NCBI GenBank assembly: GCA_041484845.1
Contig: JBGPIK010000323.1
Coordinates: 1-7,905, forward strand
From: JBGPIK01 sp041484845
GTDB lineage: Bacteria > Desulfobacterota > Binatia > UBA9968
Length of the DNA: 7,905 nucleotides
Direction: 5' to 3'
Shown: positions 1 through 6,120 of the stretch, piece by piece
Layout of the letters: each line of letters begins with the position of its first letter
Numbering within the stretch: position 1 is the stretch's first letter
The notes under the pieces: generated by a model
What the model saw: the letters and a program-made list of their open reading frames with translations, nothing else
Databases searched by the model: none
Told to the model about the DNA's origin: nothing
Program-made: the position numbers and the translations under genes

Positions 1-56
1 CCCGGGAGGAATGTTGAGACGGGGCCGCGGTCTGGGGAGGTGCGTCGCTTCTGCTG

Positions 57-488
57 TCATGAACGTTTCCTCAGCTCGACAATGAGCAGGCCATCCTGTA
101 GAGATACCTTTCCCACCGACAAGGGGTTGCTCCCGTCGATCAGGGTGAGGCGTCGCTCGAAGCGCCCCAGCGGAATTTCCCAGATCTTTAATTCACCGTC
201 CTCGCAGCATGTCGGCAATGGACGTTCACCGGCGATCACCAGCTCGTGTCCATCGAGGTGAACATCCACGCGTTCTGCGGCCACACCCGGAATCGCGGAG
301 ATCACCCATAGGCTTTCATGGGTTTCGACGATGTTCACAGGCGGCTCCCAGGCGCGGCTTCGACCCTGGGCGGATCGATACTGCGCCCCCACCGCTACTT
401 GCAGAAAGTTTCTCTGAATCCGCTCCGCCTGGCGCAGCAGATCTCCGGCTTGTTGCCACAGCAAAAAATCCCATTCGCGCGATGCCAT
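57..488 (-). CDS. Hsp20 / alpha-crystallin family small heat-shock protein
   Basis: This is a 143-residue small heat-shock protein, an ATP-independent cytoplasmic holdase that binds unfolding proteins. The N-terminal arm (about 1-45) is rich in Trp, Gln and Arg (REWDFLLWQQAGDLLRQAER). An alpha-crystallin domain follows at about 46-141: WEPPVNIVET, then AIPGVAAERVDVHLDGHELVIAGER, then EIPLGRFERRLTL, and finally the family signature LQDGLLIVELRK at 130-141. The chain stops at RKRS directly after that last strand, so the usual C-terminal extension with an I-x-I/V motif is missing. Two adjacent cysteines (about 94-95) sit in the loop before the dimerisation strand, which is uncommon. The ATG start follows GTGAGGT closely, and a candidate sigma70 promoter lies about 55 bases upstream. 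I see no CIRCE operator. Assignment to the family is secure; the client proteins and oligomeric state are not predictable. Confidence 0.93.
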   Translation of the reverse strand: MASREWDFLLWQQAGDLLRQAERIQRNFLQVAVGAQYRSAQGRSRAWEPPVNIVETHESLWVISAIPGVAAERVDVHLDGHELVIAGERPLPTCCEDGELKIWEIPLGRFERRLTLIDGSNPLSVGKVSLQDGLLIVELRKRS

Positions 489-492
489 ACTA

Positions 493-496
493 CCTC
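493..496 (-). promoter_or_regulatory. Ribosome binding site of the hsp20 gene
   Basis: On the minus strand GTGAGGTAGT precedes the ATG. The GAGG core is four bases from the start codon, which is short but acceptable, and it supports the ATG at 488 as the start. Confidence 0.45.
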
Positions 497-542
497 ACGT
501 ACGGAAGATTAGGGCGGATGACAATGTATCACCCCTTTAGAG

Positions 543-571
543 ACAGTAGGGATCGAATAAGGCTTTGTCAA
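543..571 (-). promoter_or_regulatory. Candidate sigma70 promoter for hsp20
   Basis: On the minus strand a perfect TTGACA (571-566) is followed after exactly 17 bases by TACTGT (548-543), which matches four of six bases of the -10 consensus. Transcription would begin near 536, giving a leader of about 48 bases before the hsp20 ATG. No heat-shock sigma32-type pair or CIRCE inverted repeat is seen, so the sequence suggests housekeeping transcription. This is a pattern match only. Confidence 0.5.
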
Positions 572-602
572 TAAAGGTCCACCAAGGTATGCAGTGAAGA
601 GG

Positions 603-630
603 GTTCAAGACGTTCAAGACGTTTTGAACG
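603..630. repeat. Tandem GTTCAAGAC repeats ending in an inverted repeat
   Basis: GTTCAAGAC occurs twice in tandem (603-611, 612-620) and is followed by GTTTTGAAC (621-629). The second copy forms an inverted repeat, CGTTCAA (611-617) with TTGAACG (624-630), with a six-base loop. It lies in the intergenic gap between the small membrane protein gene and hsp20. It could be an RNA hairpin, an operator, or a genome-wide dispersed repeat. Confidence 0.6.
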
Positions 631-640
631 GAGCGAAGTG

Positions 641-680
641 GTTGAGCCATATGAACTATTTGAATAGTTGAGCCTATGGC
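641..680. repeat. Nested inverted repeats with flanking direct repeat
   Basis: An outer pair, GCCATA (646-651) and TATGGC (675-680), encloses a nearly continuous palindrome, AACTATT (654-660) and AATAGTT (663-669), separated by two bases. An 8-base direct repeat, GTTGAGCC, occurs at 641-648 and 667-674. The structure can fold as one two-part hairpin on either strand. No U-tract follows on the minus strand, so it does not look like a standard intrinsic terminator. Confidence 0.55.
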
Positions 681-747
681 GAAACGCAGAATACTGAAGA
701 GTGGGCTCAGGTAACCACTGAAGGAAACTTCCCGTTGTTGTTCGCGG

Positions 748-1035
748 CTATTTGGTTTGATTTTTTAGAATCTCGTCCAGTTTCTTTCGGTCTTCGTCCA
801 GGATCTTTTCTTGCGCACGTTTTTCGCCGTGTGTCTCGGAACGCTCGGGTTTATCGATTCTTCGCGCCGCCTTGGGGTGCGTTTTTGATTGGTTCTCGCC
901 CTGGCTGAAGAGACGAGTGATAAGGCTCCAGTAAAACCAGATCAGAAATGCAAACAACCAGACGATAAATGGCGTAAGAATGAAGAAAAGAAGTGTTTTA
1001 AGCCGGCCTTTTTTCTTTTTACGTTTTTGAGCCAT
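748..1035 (-). CDS. Small basic single-span membrane protein, function unknown
   Basis: This is a 95-residue protein that I do not recognise. Three parts are visible: a very basic N-terminus (MAQKRKKKKGRLK), one hydrophobic segment at about 14-40 rich in Phe, Trp, Ile and Leu (FFILTPFIVWLFAFLIW), and a hydrophilic, highly charged tail (about 45-95) ending in a probable amphipathic helix (ILDEDRKKLDEILKNQ). The positive-inside rule would keep the short N-terminus in the cytoplasm and expose the tail outside, but the tail is also charged, so orientation is uncertain. I chose the ATG at 1035. An in-frame TTG at 1089 would add 18 residues that look non-native (a run containing NDPWPATQHH) and would spoil the basic N-terminus. 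No strong ribosome binding site is visible. It lies 146 bases after glpX on the same strand and may be read through from that cluster. Confidence 0.7.
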   Translation of the reverse strand: MAQKRKKKKGRLKTLLFFILTPFIVWLFAFLIWFYWSLITRLFSQGENQSKTHPKAARRIDKPERSETHGEKRAQEKILDEDRKKLDEILKNQTK

Positions 1036-1181
1036 CCCGTGATGCTGTGTCGCAGGCCATGGGTCGTTAAGGACTAGGGCGTGGCGCAAAGCCTTCCACC
1101 CTGGCCTCTGCTCGTTGCGCTATGCGAGTGAATAGGTTGTAGCACAACGCAACGAAGCAAAGGGGCGTTTTCATTAACCTG

Positions 1182-2132
1182 CTAATAGTTTGGTTTATGC
1201 TCGAAATAATGAGTAGCGTTGATCACCCGAATGGTGCGGCTCTTCGAGCGCATGACTACCGATTGGGTCGTTGCGCCGCCGGAAACAAAATGGACACCCT
1301 GCAGATAATCGCCGTCGGTCACACCCGTGGCTGCGAACATAACGTCGCCGGCCGCCAGTTCTTCGATAGAAAATTTTTTATTGATGTTCATGATTCCCAT
1401 CTTCTTCGCGCGCTCGATCTCGTGCTCGTTGCGCGGTTTCAAGCGTCCTTGCATGTCGCCGCCCACGCAGCGAAGCGCCGCCGCGGCCAATACGCCTTCG
1501 GGCGCGCCGCCGATGCCCAACAACAGATCGATGCCGGTCTCAGGTTTGGTGGTCGCGATGGCGGCGGAAACATCGCCGTCAGTTATGAGTCGGATGCGCG
1601 CCCCCGCTTCGCGGACCTCTTTGATCAACGCCTCGTGACGCGGACGATAAAGAATAATAACGGTCAGATCTTCGACATTACAGCGCTTCGCTTCAGCGAG
1701 CGCCTGAAGGTTTTGCGTCGGCGTTTTGTCGAGGTCGATGACTCCTTTTCCGATCGCGCCTACGGCGACCTTGTCCATGTAGGTGTCGGGGCTATGAAGA
1801 AAATTACCGTGGTCCGCCATAGCGATAACGGCCAGGGCGTTAGGCGCTCCCGTCGCGCAGATCGTCGTCCCTTCCAGCGGATCCAAAGCGATATCGACTT
1901 TGGGCCCGCCAGCGCCGACTTTTTCACCGATGTAGAGCATGGGCGCTTCGTCTCGTTCGCCTTCGCCGATGACGATCGTGCCGTCGATAGGAAGCGCGTT
2001 GAAAGCGCGGCGCATGGCGTCCACCGCCGCCTGGTCTGCCGCCTTTTCGTCACCGCGACCGGTCAGTCGCGCGCAGTTCAAAGCCGCCGCTTCGGTTACA
2101 CGAACGGCTTCCAAGGCTAAATTTCGGTCCAC
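1182..2132 (-). CDS. glpX: Class II fructose-1,6-bisphosphatase (GlpX)
   Basis: This 316-residue enzyme hydrolyses fructose 1,6-bisphosphate to fructose 6-phosphate, a committed step of gluconeogenesis, in the cytoplasm; some homologues also act on sedoheptulose 1,7-bisphosphate. It has normal full length for the GlpX family. The metal and substrate residues known from E. coli GlpX have clear counterparts: Asp33 (KAADQAA), Glu57 (IGEGERDEAPML), Asp84 and Glu87 in DPLEGTT (84-90), and Glu212 in GIGGAPEG. Other family blocks are LITDGDVSAAIA and GVTDGDYLQGV. Translation starts at a GTG (2132-2130) inside the last codons of apgM, overlapping it by 16 bases, with GGGAGG five bases upstream. This implies translational coupling. 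It is the last gene of the alaC-hom-apgM-glpX series. No clear intrinsic terminator follows the TAG stop. Identification is very secure. Confidence 0.97.
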   Translation of the reverse strand: MDRNLALEAVRVTEAAALNCARLTGRGDEKAADQAAVDAMRRAFNALPIDGTIVIGEGERDEAPMLYIGEKVGAGGPKVDIALDPLEGTTICATGAPNALAVIAMADHGNFLHSPDTYMDKVAVGAIGKGVIDLDKTPTQNLQALAEAKRCNVEDLTVIILYRPRHEALIKEVREAGARIRLITDGDVSAAIATTKPETGIDLLLGIGGAPEGVLAAAALRCVGGDMQGRLKPRNEHEIERAKKMGIMNINKKFSIEELAAGDVMFAATGVTDGDYLQGVHFVSGGATTQSVVMRSKSRTIRVINATHYFEHKPNY

Positions 2133-3337
2133 GTTGGCCTCCCTTCGATTAAAGCGTCCATTAGTTTATAGGCTTTCTTGGCCACGATGCCGGTTTTAGC
2201 GGCATCCTTTTCATTATATCCGACCGCGCCGTTCTGATGCGGGTCGTCCGGAGAATAAAGCACAAATGGCACGGGGTCGGCGACGTGGGTTTTCAGCACG
2301 ATCGCGGTGGGATGATCCGGCATCAATAACACCCGCCAATCCTTTCGGTGCGCCATGCCTTTCAAGACCGTTCCGACGACTTTTTCGTCGAAGTCTTCGA
2401 GCGCTTGAAGTTTTTTCTCGACGTCGCCCATGTGGCCGGCTTCGTCTATGGCCTCCACATGAATAAAAACAAAATCATTTCTCTCCAATGACTTTACGCC
2501 GTATTCGCCCTTGCCGCGGTAGTTCGTGTCAAGAAATCCGGTGATACCCGGAACATAAATCCGCTCCAGCCCGGCATACACGCCAAGGCCATTGATGATG
2601 TCCACAGCGGAAATGACGCCGCCCTTGATACCGAATCGCTCCATCAGCGTCGGCAGCGCCGGCGCCTTCCCCTGGCCCCACAGCCAGATTGTGGTGGCCT
2701 GCCGCTGCCCTTGCTTCTGGCGTTTTTTGTTGACCGGATGATCTGCAAGAATGGATTGTGAAGCCCGCATCAGTTTGAGCAGCCGGTCGGCGCCGTCGCC
2801 CCGCGGCAAGTACGCCGCAATCTTCTGATCCGTAATGTCGTGCGGCGGGGTCGTGTCCATCTTTTCCTGCCCGTTGCGCCACACCGTCAAATGGCGATAG
2901 CTCACGCCGGGAAAAAACTCGATGCCGTCACCGCCAAGCGCGCTTCCGATATCGTGGATGATTTCCGCCGCTTCTTCCGTGCTGATATGTCCCGCCGTGA
3001 AATCTTCCATGAACTGATCGTTGACACTGCCGCCGACGGTGACCAGATTGCAGCGAAAAGCAATGTCCTTGGAGCCAAGCGCTACGCCCATGCTTGCCGC
3101 CTCCAAAGGGGAGCGGCCGGTATGATAAAGCGCCGGTTCATATCCCATGATGCTCATATTTCCAACATCGCTTCCAGGCGGGAAGCCTTTCGGAATCACA
3201 TGGGCCATGCCAAATACGCCGCGCGCAGCCAGCCAGTCCATATTGGGCGTCCGCGCTGCCTCGAGCGGAGTCTTGCCGCCGAGACTATCTAGCGGATAAT
3301 CCGCCATGCCATCGCCTTGAAGAATGATGTATTTCAC
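2117..3337 (-). CDS. ApgM-family phosphoglycerate-mutase-like protein, probable homoserine kinase
   Basis: This 406-residue member of the alkaline phosphatase superfamily belongs to the archaeal-type cofactor-independent phosphoglycerate mutase (ApgM) group. Metal-centre motifs are in order: LQGDGMADYP with Asp9 at the N-terminus, GSDVGNMSIMGYEP (55-68) carrying the candidate nucleophilic serine, HVEAIDEAGHMGD (about 293-305) with Asp298 and His302, and MPDHPT (339-344) with Asp341 and His342. WGQGKAPALPTL and AVDIINGLGVYAG are also typical of the family. In several deltaproteobacterial-type lineages this subgroup sits beside hom and has been proposed to replace ThrB as homoserine kinase. The position here, directly after hom and with no GHMP-type kinase in the window, supports that role. 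A mutase role in glycolysis is the alternative. The start is a GTG (3337) overlapping the stop of the preceding small ORF (TAGTG), with AAGGTGG ten bases upstream. Family is certain; the kinase function is inferred. Confidence 0.93.
   Translation of the reverse strand: MKYIILQGDGMADYPLDSLGGKTPLEAARTPNMDWLAARGVFGMAHVIPKGFPPGSDVGNMSIMGYEPALYHTGRSPLEAASMGVALGSKDIAFRCNLVTVGGSVNDQFMEDFTAGHISTEEAAEIIHDIGSALGGDGIEFFPGVSYRHLTVWRNGQEKMDTTPPHDITDQKIAAYLPRGDGADRLLKLMRASQSILADHPVNKKRQKQGQRQATTIWLWGQGKAPALPTLMERFGIKGGVISAVDIINGLGVYAGLERIYVPGITGFLDTNYRGKGEYGVKSLERNDFVFIHVEAIDEAGHMGDVEKKLQALEDFDEKVVGTVLKGMAHRKDWRVLLMPDHPTAIVLKTHVADPVPFVLYSPDDPHQNGAVGYNEKDAAKTGIVAKKAYKLMDALIEGRPTWTEI
2138..2145 (-). promoter_or_regulatory. 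Ribosome binding site of glpX inside apgM
   Basis: AAGGGAGG on the minus strand ends five bases before the GTG at 2132. It fixes the glpX start within the apgM reading frame and supports the 16-base overlap. Confidence 0.7.
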
Positions 3338-3414
3338 TAACGCCAGTCCACCTTAAATAATTCTTCTAGATTCTTGAGACTCGGCACGAGACGCACCGGC
3401 TTTGCCCCGGTCAT
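3337..3414 (-). CDS. 25-codon small ORF coupled between hom and apgM
   Basis: This ORF of 25 codons begins at an ATG (3414-3412) overlapping the hom stop codon (TGATG) and ends in a TAG (3339-3337) overlapping the apgM GTG start (TAGTG). Its ATG has a good Shine-Dalgarno sequence, GGGGAG at 3427-3422, seven bases upstream. The peptide begins MTGAKPVRLVPS and ends in LEELFKVDWR; it has no signal peptide, no membrane segment and no recognised motif. It exactly fills the space between two metabolic genes. It may be a real small protein, a spacer read by ribosomes to couple hom and apgM translation, or a chance frame. The last part of the ORF also contains the apgM ribosome binding site, so ribosomes translating it would pass over that site. 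Confidence 0.4.
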   Translation of the reverse strand: MTGAKPVRLVPSLKNLEELFKVDWR

Positions 3415-4811
3415 CACTTTACTCCCCAGATCGGAAACCAAACCGGATCGACGACGATATAATCTCGACTGCGAACATAATCCAGGGCTTCGCGCACTTG
3501 GCCCACGCTTGCGCGCTCGAGCGTGATCACAAACGGCAGAATTTCGCTCGGGCTCGCGTGAAGATTGTAGCTGTGAACCAGACTGCGGCATTCGTCGTCG
3601 CTATGTTTGAGCTGCCAAATCTCAGAAATATTGACCCCGAGATGGCCGAACGTTTGGCCAATATCCCCGACAATGCCGGCACAGTCCTTCACGATGAAAC
3701 GGATGTAAAACGACCCTTCGATTTCATTTTCCGGTTGAAGCTTGAGCGCGCCGGGTTTAACCAGGCTCGGCAGTCCGCCCCAACGCGAGCCGGAACCGCG
3801 GGCAAGCTCGCAAACGTCGCCCAGAAGAGCGACCGCCGTCGGTCCGCCGCCGGCGCCTGGCCCGACCAACACGTAATCGCAATCGCGGTCGGCGCGTCCG
3901 CCGCCACTCTTTTTGGCTTTGAAGCAAATCGCGTTGGTTGCGCCGTCGATCGCGGCGAGAAAATGGTCCTGGGGAACCAATGCCGGAGCGACAAAAACCT
4001 CTAGCGCAGCGCCGTTTCGCCGCGCAACGGCAAGTTGTTTGATAGTGCTTGAGCCCGTGCGCATGGCATAGCGGAAATCAACCGCGTGGATGTCTTCGAT
4101 ACCTTTGCGCCAGGTGGTGCCGGGAGTCACGTGCACGCCAAAGGCTACGGCGGCCAACAAAACCAGTTTGGCCTCGGCATCGCTGCCGCTGACATCCGCG
4201 ACAGGATTCGTTTCCGCATAACCTTTTTGCTGTGCTTCCTTGAGCGCTTCGGCATAGGGCTTGCCGCTTTTTTCCATCTCCGAGAGGATATAATTACAGG
4301 TGCCGTTAACAATTCCGAATACCGCTTCCGGCTCTTCAACGGCGAAGCTTTCGCTCAAAGATCGGATGACCGGGATACCGCCGCCGACGCAGGCTTCGAA
4401 GCGAAGCTGTTGGTTGTGTTGTTTCGCCGCCGCCCAGATCTCTTTTCCATACCGCGCCAGCACCGCCTTATCGGAGGTGACGACGGACTTTCCTTTTTTA
4501 AATGCGCGCAGGATGTAATCTCTAAACGCCGGCAGCTGCGACGGATCGTCGAATCCGAGCGCTTCGATGATAATTTCAACGCCCGGATCATCAATGACCT
4601 CTTCCGCTGTCGCCATAAATAGAGGCGAGTGTTTGGAATACCATTTCTTGCCTGCGGGATTACGCGTATAGATTTTGCGAATCTCCAGCTCGAGATCCTC
4701 GCCTACCTTCCCCTGAAGATCCGCGAATACAATATCCTGTATTGCTTCGCCGACAACGCCTGATCCGAGCAGGCCGACGCCGACTTTATGACGAATCTGA
4801 GTTGCTGACAT
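3414..4811 (-). CDS. hom: Homoserine dehydrogenase with C-terminal ACT domain
   Basis: This 465-residue monofunctional enzyme reduces aspartate 4-semialdehyde to homoserine with NAD(P)H in the threonine/methionine branch of the aspartate pathway. The N-terminal nucleotide-binding fold shows GLLGSGVVG (14-22) and VVTSDKAVLAR (110-120). The catalytic domain carries GGGIPVIRSL (143-152), NGTCNYILSEM (169-179) and DVSGSDAEAKL, where Asp211 and Lys215 correspond to the conserved catalytic Asp/Lys pair. GPGAGGGPTA (317-326) closes the core. Residues about 366-440 form an ACT domain (FYIRFIVKDCAGIVGDIGQ, then LGVNISEIWQ), which in this family mediates feedback inhibition, usually by threonine. No aspartokinase domain is fused. 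The ATG at 4811 has only a weak upstream site (ACGGTAA). The gene lies 55 bases after alaC and abuts the small ORF before apgM. Identification is very secure; threonine sensitivity is inferred. Confidence 0.97.
   Translation of the reverse strand: MSATQIRHKVGVGLLGSGVVGEAIQDIVFADLQGKVGEDLELEIRKIYTRNPAGKKWYSKHSPLFMATAEEVIDDPGVEIIIEALGFDDPSQLPAFRDYILRAFKKGKSVVTSDKAVLARYGKEIWAAAKQHNQQLRFEACVGGGIPVIRSLSESFAVEEPEAVFGIVNGTCNYILSEMEKSGKPYAEALKEAQQKGYAETNPVADVSGSDAEAKLVLLAAVAFGVHVTPGTTWRKGIEDIHAVDFRYAMRTGSSTIKQLAVARRNGAALEVFVAPALVPQDHFLAAIDGATNAICFKAKKSGGGRADRDCDYVLVGPGAGGGPTAVALLGDVCELARGSGSRWGGLPSLVKPGALKLQPENEIEGSFYIRFIVKDCAGIVGDIGQTFGHLGVNISEIWQLKHSDDECRSLVHSYNLHASPSEILPFVITLERASVGQVREALDYVRSRDYIVVDPVWFPIWGVK
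3422..3427 (-). promoter_or_regulatory. Ribosome binding site for the 25-codon ORF
   Basis: GGGGAG lies within the last codons of hom (Trp-Gly-Val) and ends seven bases before the ATG at 3414. It is better placed than the site in front of apgM itself (AAGGTGG at 3354-3348, about ten bases from its GTG). Confidence 0.45.
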
Positions 4812-4866
4812 ATTATTTTACCGTTGCTGGAAATGGTTTTTAGGGATTCGCGGATTACGCAACGCG

Positions 4867-6045
4867 TCAATCGAGTAGTTTGCCTAAAGCCTTTTTGATA
4901 TTGCGAACCGCCTGCTTGGTTCGATGCTCGTTTTCAATCAGAGCAAAGCGTACATGGTCATCCCCGTATTGGCCGAAACCGATTCCCGGGGAAACCGCCA
5001 CCTTGGCTTCTTGAAGGATAAACTTAGCGAATTCTACGGAGCCCATTTTTTTTGCCGGCTCGGGAATTTCCGCCCATACGAACATCGTTCCCTTCGGCTT
5101 CGTGATCTTCCAACCCGCCCGGTCAAGCCCATCGATCAACGAATCTCTGCGCTTCTGGTACGTGAGACGGATCTCTTCAACGCAATCCTGCGGCCCATTC
5201 AAGGCCTGAATCGCGGCGATCTGAATGGGCTGAAAGATACCGTAGTCCAGGTAACTCTTAATCCGCGCCAATGCGTGAATGACATCCCGGTTACCCACGG
5301 CGAAGCCCACCCGCCATCCCGGCATATTATAACTCTTAGAGAGCGAGAAGAACTCAACGCCGACGTCCTTGGCTCCCGGCACCTGAAGAAAACTCGGCGC
5401 GTGATACCCGTCGAAGGTCAGATCCGCATAAGCGAGATCGTGAACAACGATCAGGTTGTGCTCCTTGGCGGCCGCGACGATTCGTTCGAAAAAATTCAAG
5501 TCCACCACTTGCGTGGTCGGATTATGCGGGAAGCTGATAATCAGCATTTTCGGCTTGGGCCATGTCTGCTTGATGGCTTCTTCCAGATGACCGAAAAAGC
5601 CTTCACTGGTCACCAGCGGAATGCAGCGCAGGTCGCCGCCAGCCAAAACCACGGCATATTGATGGATCGGATAAGTCGGGCTTGGACAAAGCACGACATC
5701 GCCGGGATCGATAGTCGCCCAGGCGAGATGCGACAAACCTTCTTTCGCGCCGATGGTCACAATGGCTTCGCCATCAGGATCGATTTCGATCTGGTAACGG
5801 CGGCGATACCAATCGGAAATGGCGACGCGCAGCTTGTAAATACCGCGCGAGACGGAGTAGCGGTGGTTTTGCGGTTTGCTCGCGGCTTCAACGAGCTTGG
5901 CGACTACGTGCGGGGGCGTCGGCAAGTCGGGATTGCCCATGCCGAAATCAACGATATCCTCGCCGCGGTGCCGCGCTTCCATCTTCATGCCGTCGATAAT
6001 GCTAAAGACGTATGGCGGCAGCCGCTTGATCCGCTGAAATTCCAC
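4867..6045 (-). CDS. alaC: AlaC-type alanine/glutamate aminotransferase
   Basis: This 392-residue, class I/II, fold-type I PLP-dependent aminotransferase closely resembles E. coli AlaC (YfdZ), which converts pyruvate and glutamate to alanine and 2-oxoglutarate. Shared blocks include RLPPYVFSI, RGEDIVDFGMGNPD (27-40), GAKEGLSHL, VVHDLAYADL with Asp203 and Tyr206, and FFSLSKSYNMPGWRVGF with the PLP-binding Lys237 and phosphate-binding Arg245. The C-terminal part has VSPGIGFGQYGDDHVRFALIEN with the carboxylate-binding Arg366. Asn175 lies in SFPHNPTTQ. The start is a GTG (6045) with AAGG nine bases upstream; the next methionine, at residue 20, would cut the conserved N-terminus. It is the first gene of the cluster, and the candidate promoter lies just upstream. 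Related enzymes next to hom are sometimes annotated as LL-diaminopimelate or aspartate aminotransferases, so substrate is less certain than family. Confidence 0.94.
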   Translation of the reverse strand: MEFQRIKRLPPYVFSIIDGMKMEARHRGEDIVDFGMGNPDLPTPPHVVAKLVEAASKPQNHRYSVSRGIYKLRVAISDWYRRRYQIEIDPDGEAIVTIGAKEGLSHLAWATIDPGDVVLCPSPTYPIHQYAVVLAGGDLRCIPLVTSEGFFGHLEEAIKQTWPKPKMLIISFPHNPTTQVVDLNFFERIVAAAKEHNLIVVHDLAYADLTFDGYHAPSFLQVPGAKDVGVEFFSLSKSYNMPGWRVGFAVGNRDVIHALARIKSYLDYGIFQPIQIAAIQALNGPQDCVEEIRLTYQKRRDSLIDGLDRAGWKITKPKGTMFVWAEIPEPAKKMGSVEFAKFILQEAKVAVSPGIGFGQYGDDHVRFALIENEHRTKQAVRNIKKALGKLLD

Positions 6046-6054
6046 GATTGAGTA

Positions 6055-6058
6055 CCTT
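6055..6058 (-). promoter_or_regulatory. Ribosome binding site of alaC
   Basis: AAGG on the minus strand, within AATAAGGTACTC, ends nine bases before the GTG at 6045 and supports this non-ATG start. Confidence 0.45.
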
Positions 6059-6089
6059 ATTCCTTTCGAAGAACCTAATTTAACTTAGT

Positions 6090-6118
6090 TTTATAAGCCA
6101 TTGCACGAAACGGTGCAA
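6090..6118 (-). promoter_or_regulatory. Candidate sigma70 promoter of the alaC-hom-apgM-glpX cluster
   Basis: On the minus strand TTGCAC (6118-6113) and TATAAA (6095-6090) are separated by exactly 17 bases; the -10 box matches five of six consensus bases, the -35 only three. Transcription would start near 6083, giving a leader of about 38 bases to the alaC GTG. The weak -35 box is one arm of an inverted repeat (TTGCAC at 6118-6113, GTGCAA at 6106-6101), so a regulator bound there could cover the promoter. It is a pattern match without experimental support. Confidence 0.5.
6101..6118. promoter_or_regulatory. Inverted repeat overlapping the -35 region, possible operator
   Basis: TTGCAC and GTGCAA form a perfect 6-base inverted repeat with a 6-base centre. 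It covers the candidate -35 box and part of the spacer of the cluster promoter. Position and symmetry suit a dimeric repressor site. It lies upstream of the predicted transcript start, so it is more likely a DNA site than an RNA hairpin. Confidence 0.4.
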
Positions 6119-6120
6119 CC

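Noticed and set aside
603..629. Tandem repeats as a CRISPR array
   Set aside because: The units are nine bases long, contiguous and without unique spacers; no cas gene is nearby.
1036..1089. TTG start at 1089 for the small membrane protein
   Set aside because: It adds 18 residues without family support in front of a typical basic N-terminus; the ATG at 1035 is the simpler choice.
1084..1120. Inverted repeat GCGCAA/TTGCGC as a terminator of glpX or a tRNA-like element
   Set aside because: Only six bases pair around a 25-base loop, no U-tract follows, and no tRNA cloverleaf or TTCGA arm can be drawn. It also lies well past the glpX stop, within the leader of the next gene.
1197..2120. Long plus-strand open frame (307 codons) opposite glpX
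   Set aside because: It mirrors the well-supported glpX gene on the other strand; its Arg/Ala-rich translation shows no family motif, and no ribosome binding site or promoter is evident.
4924..6051. Long plus-strand open frame (375 codons) opposite alaC
   Set aside because: It is an antisense shadow of alaC caused by GC-biased codon use; the translation has no recognisable domain.
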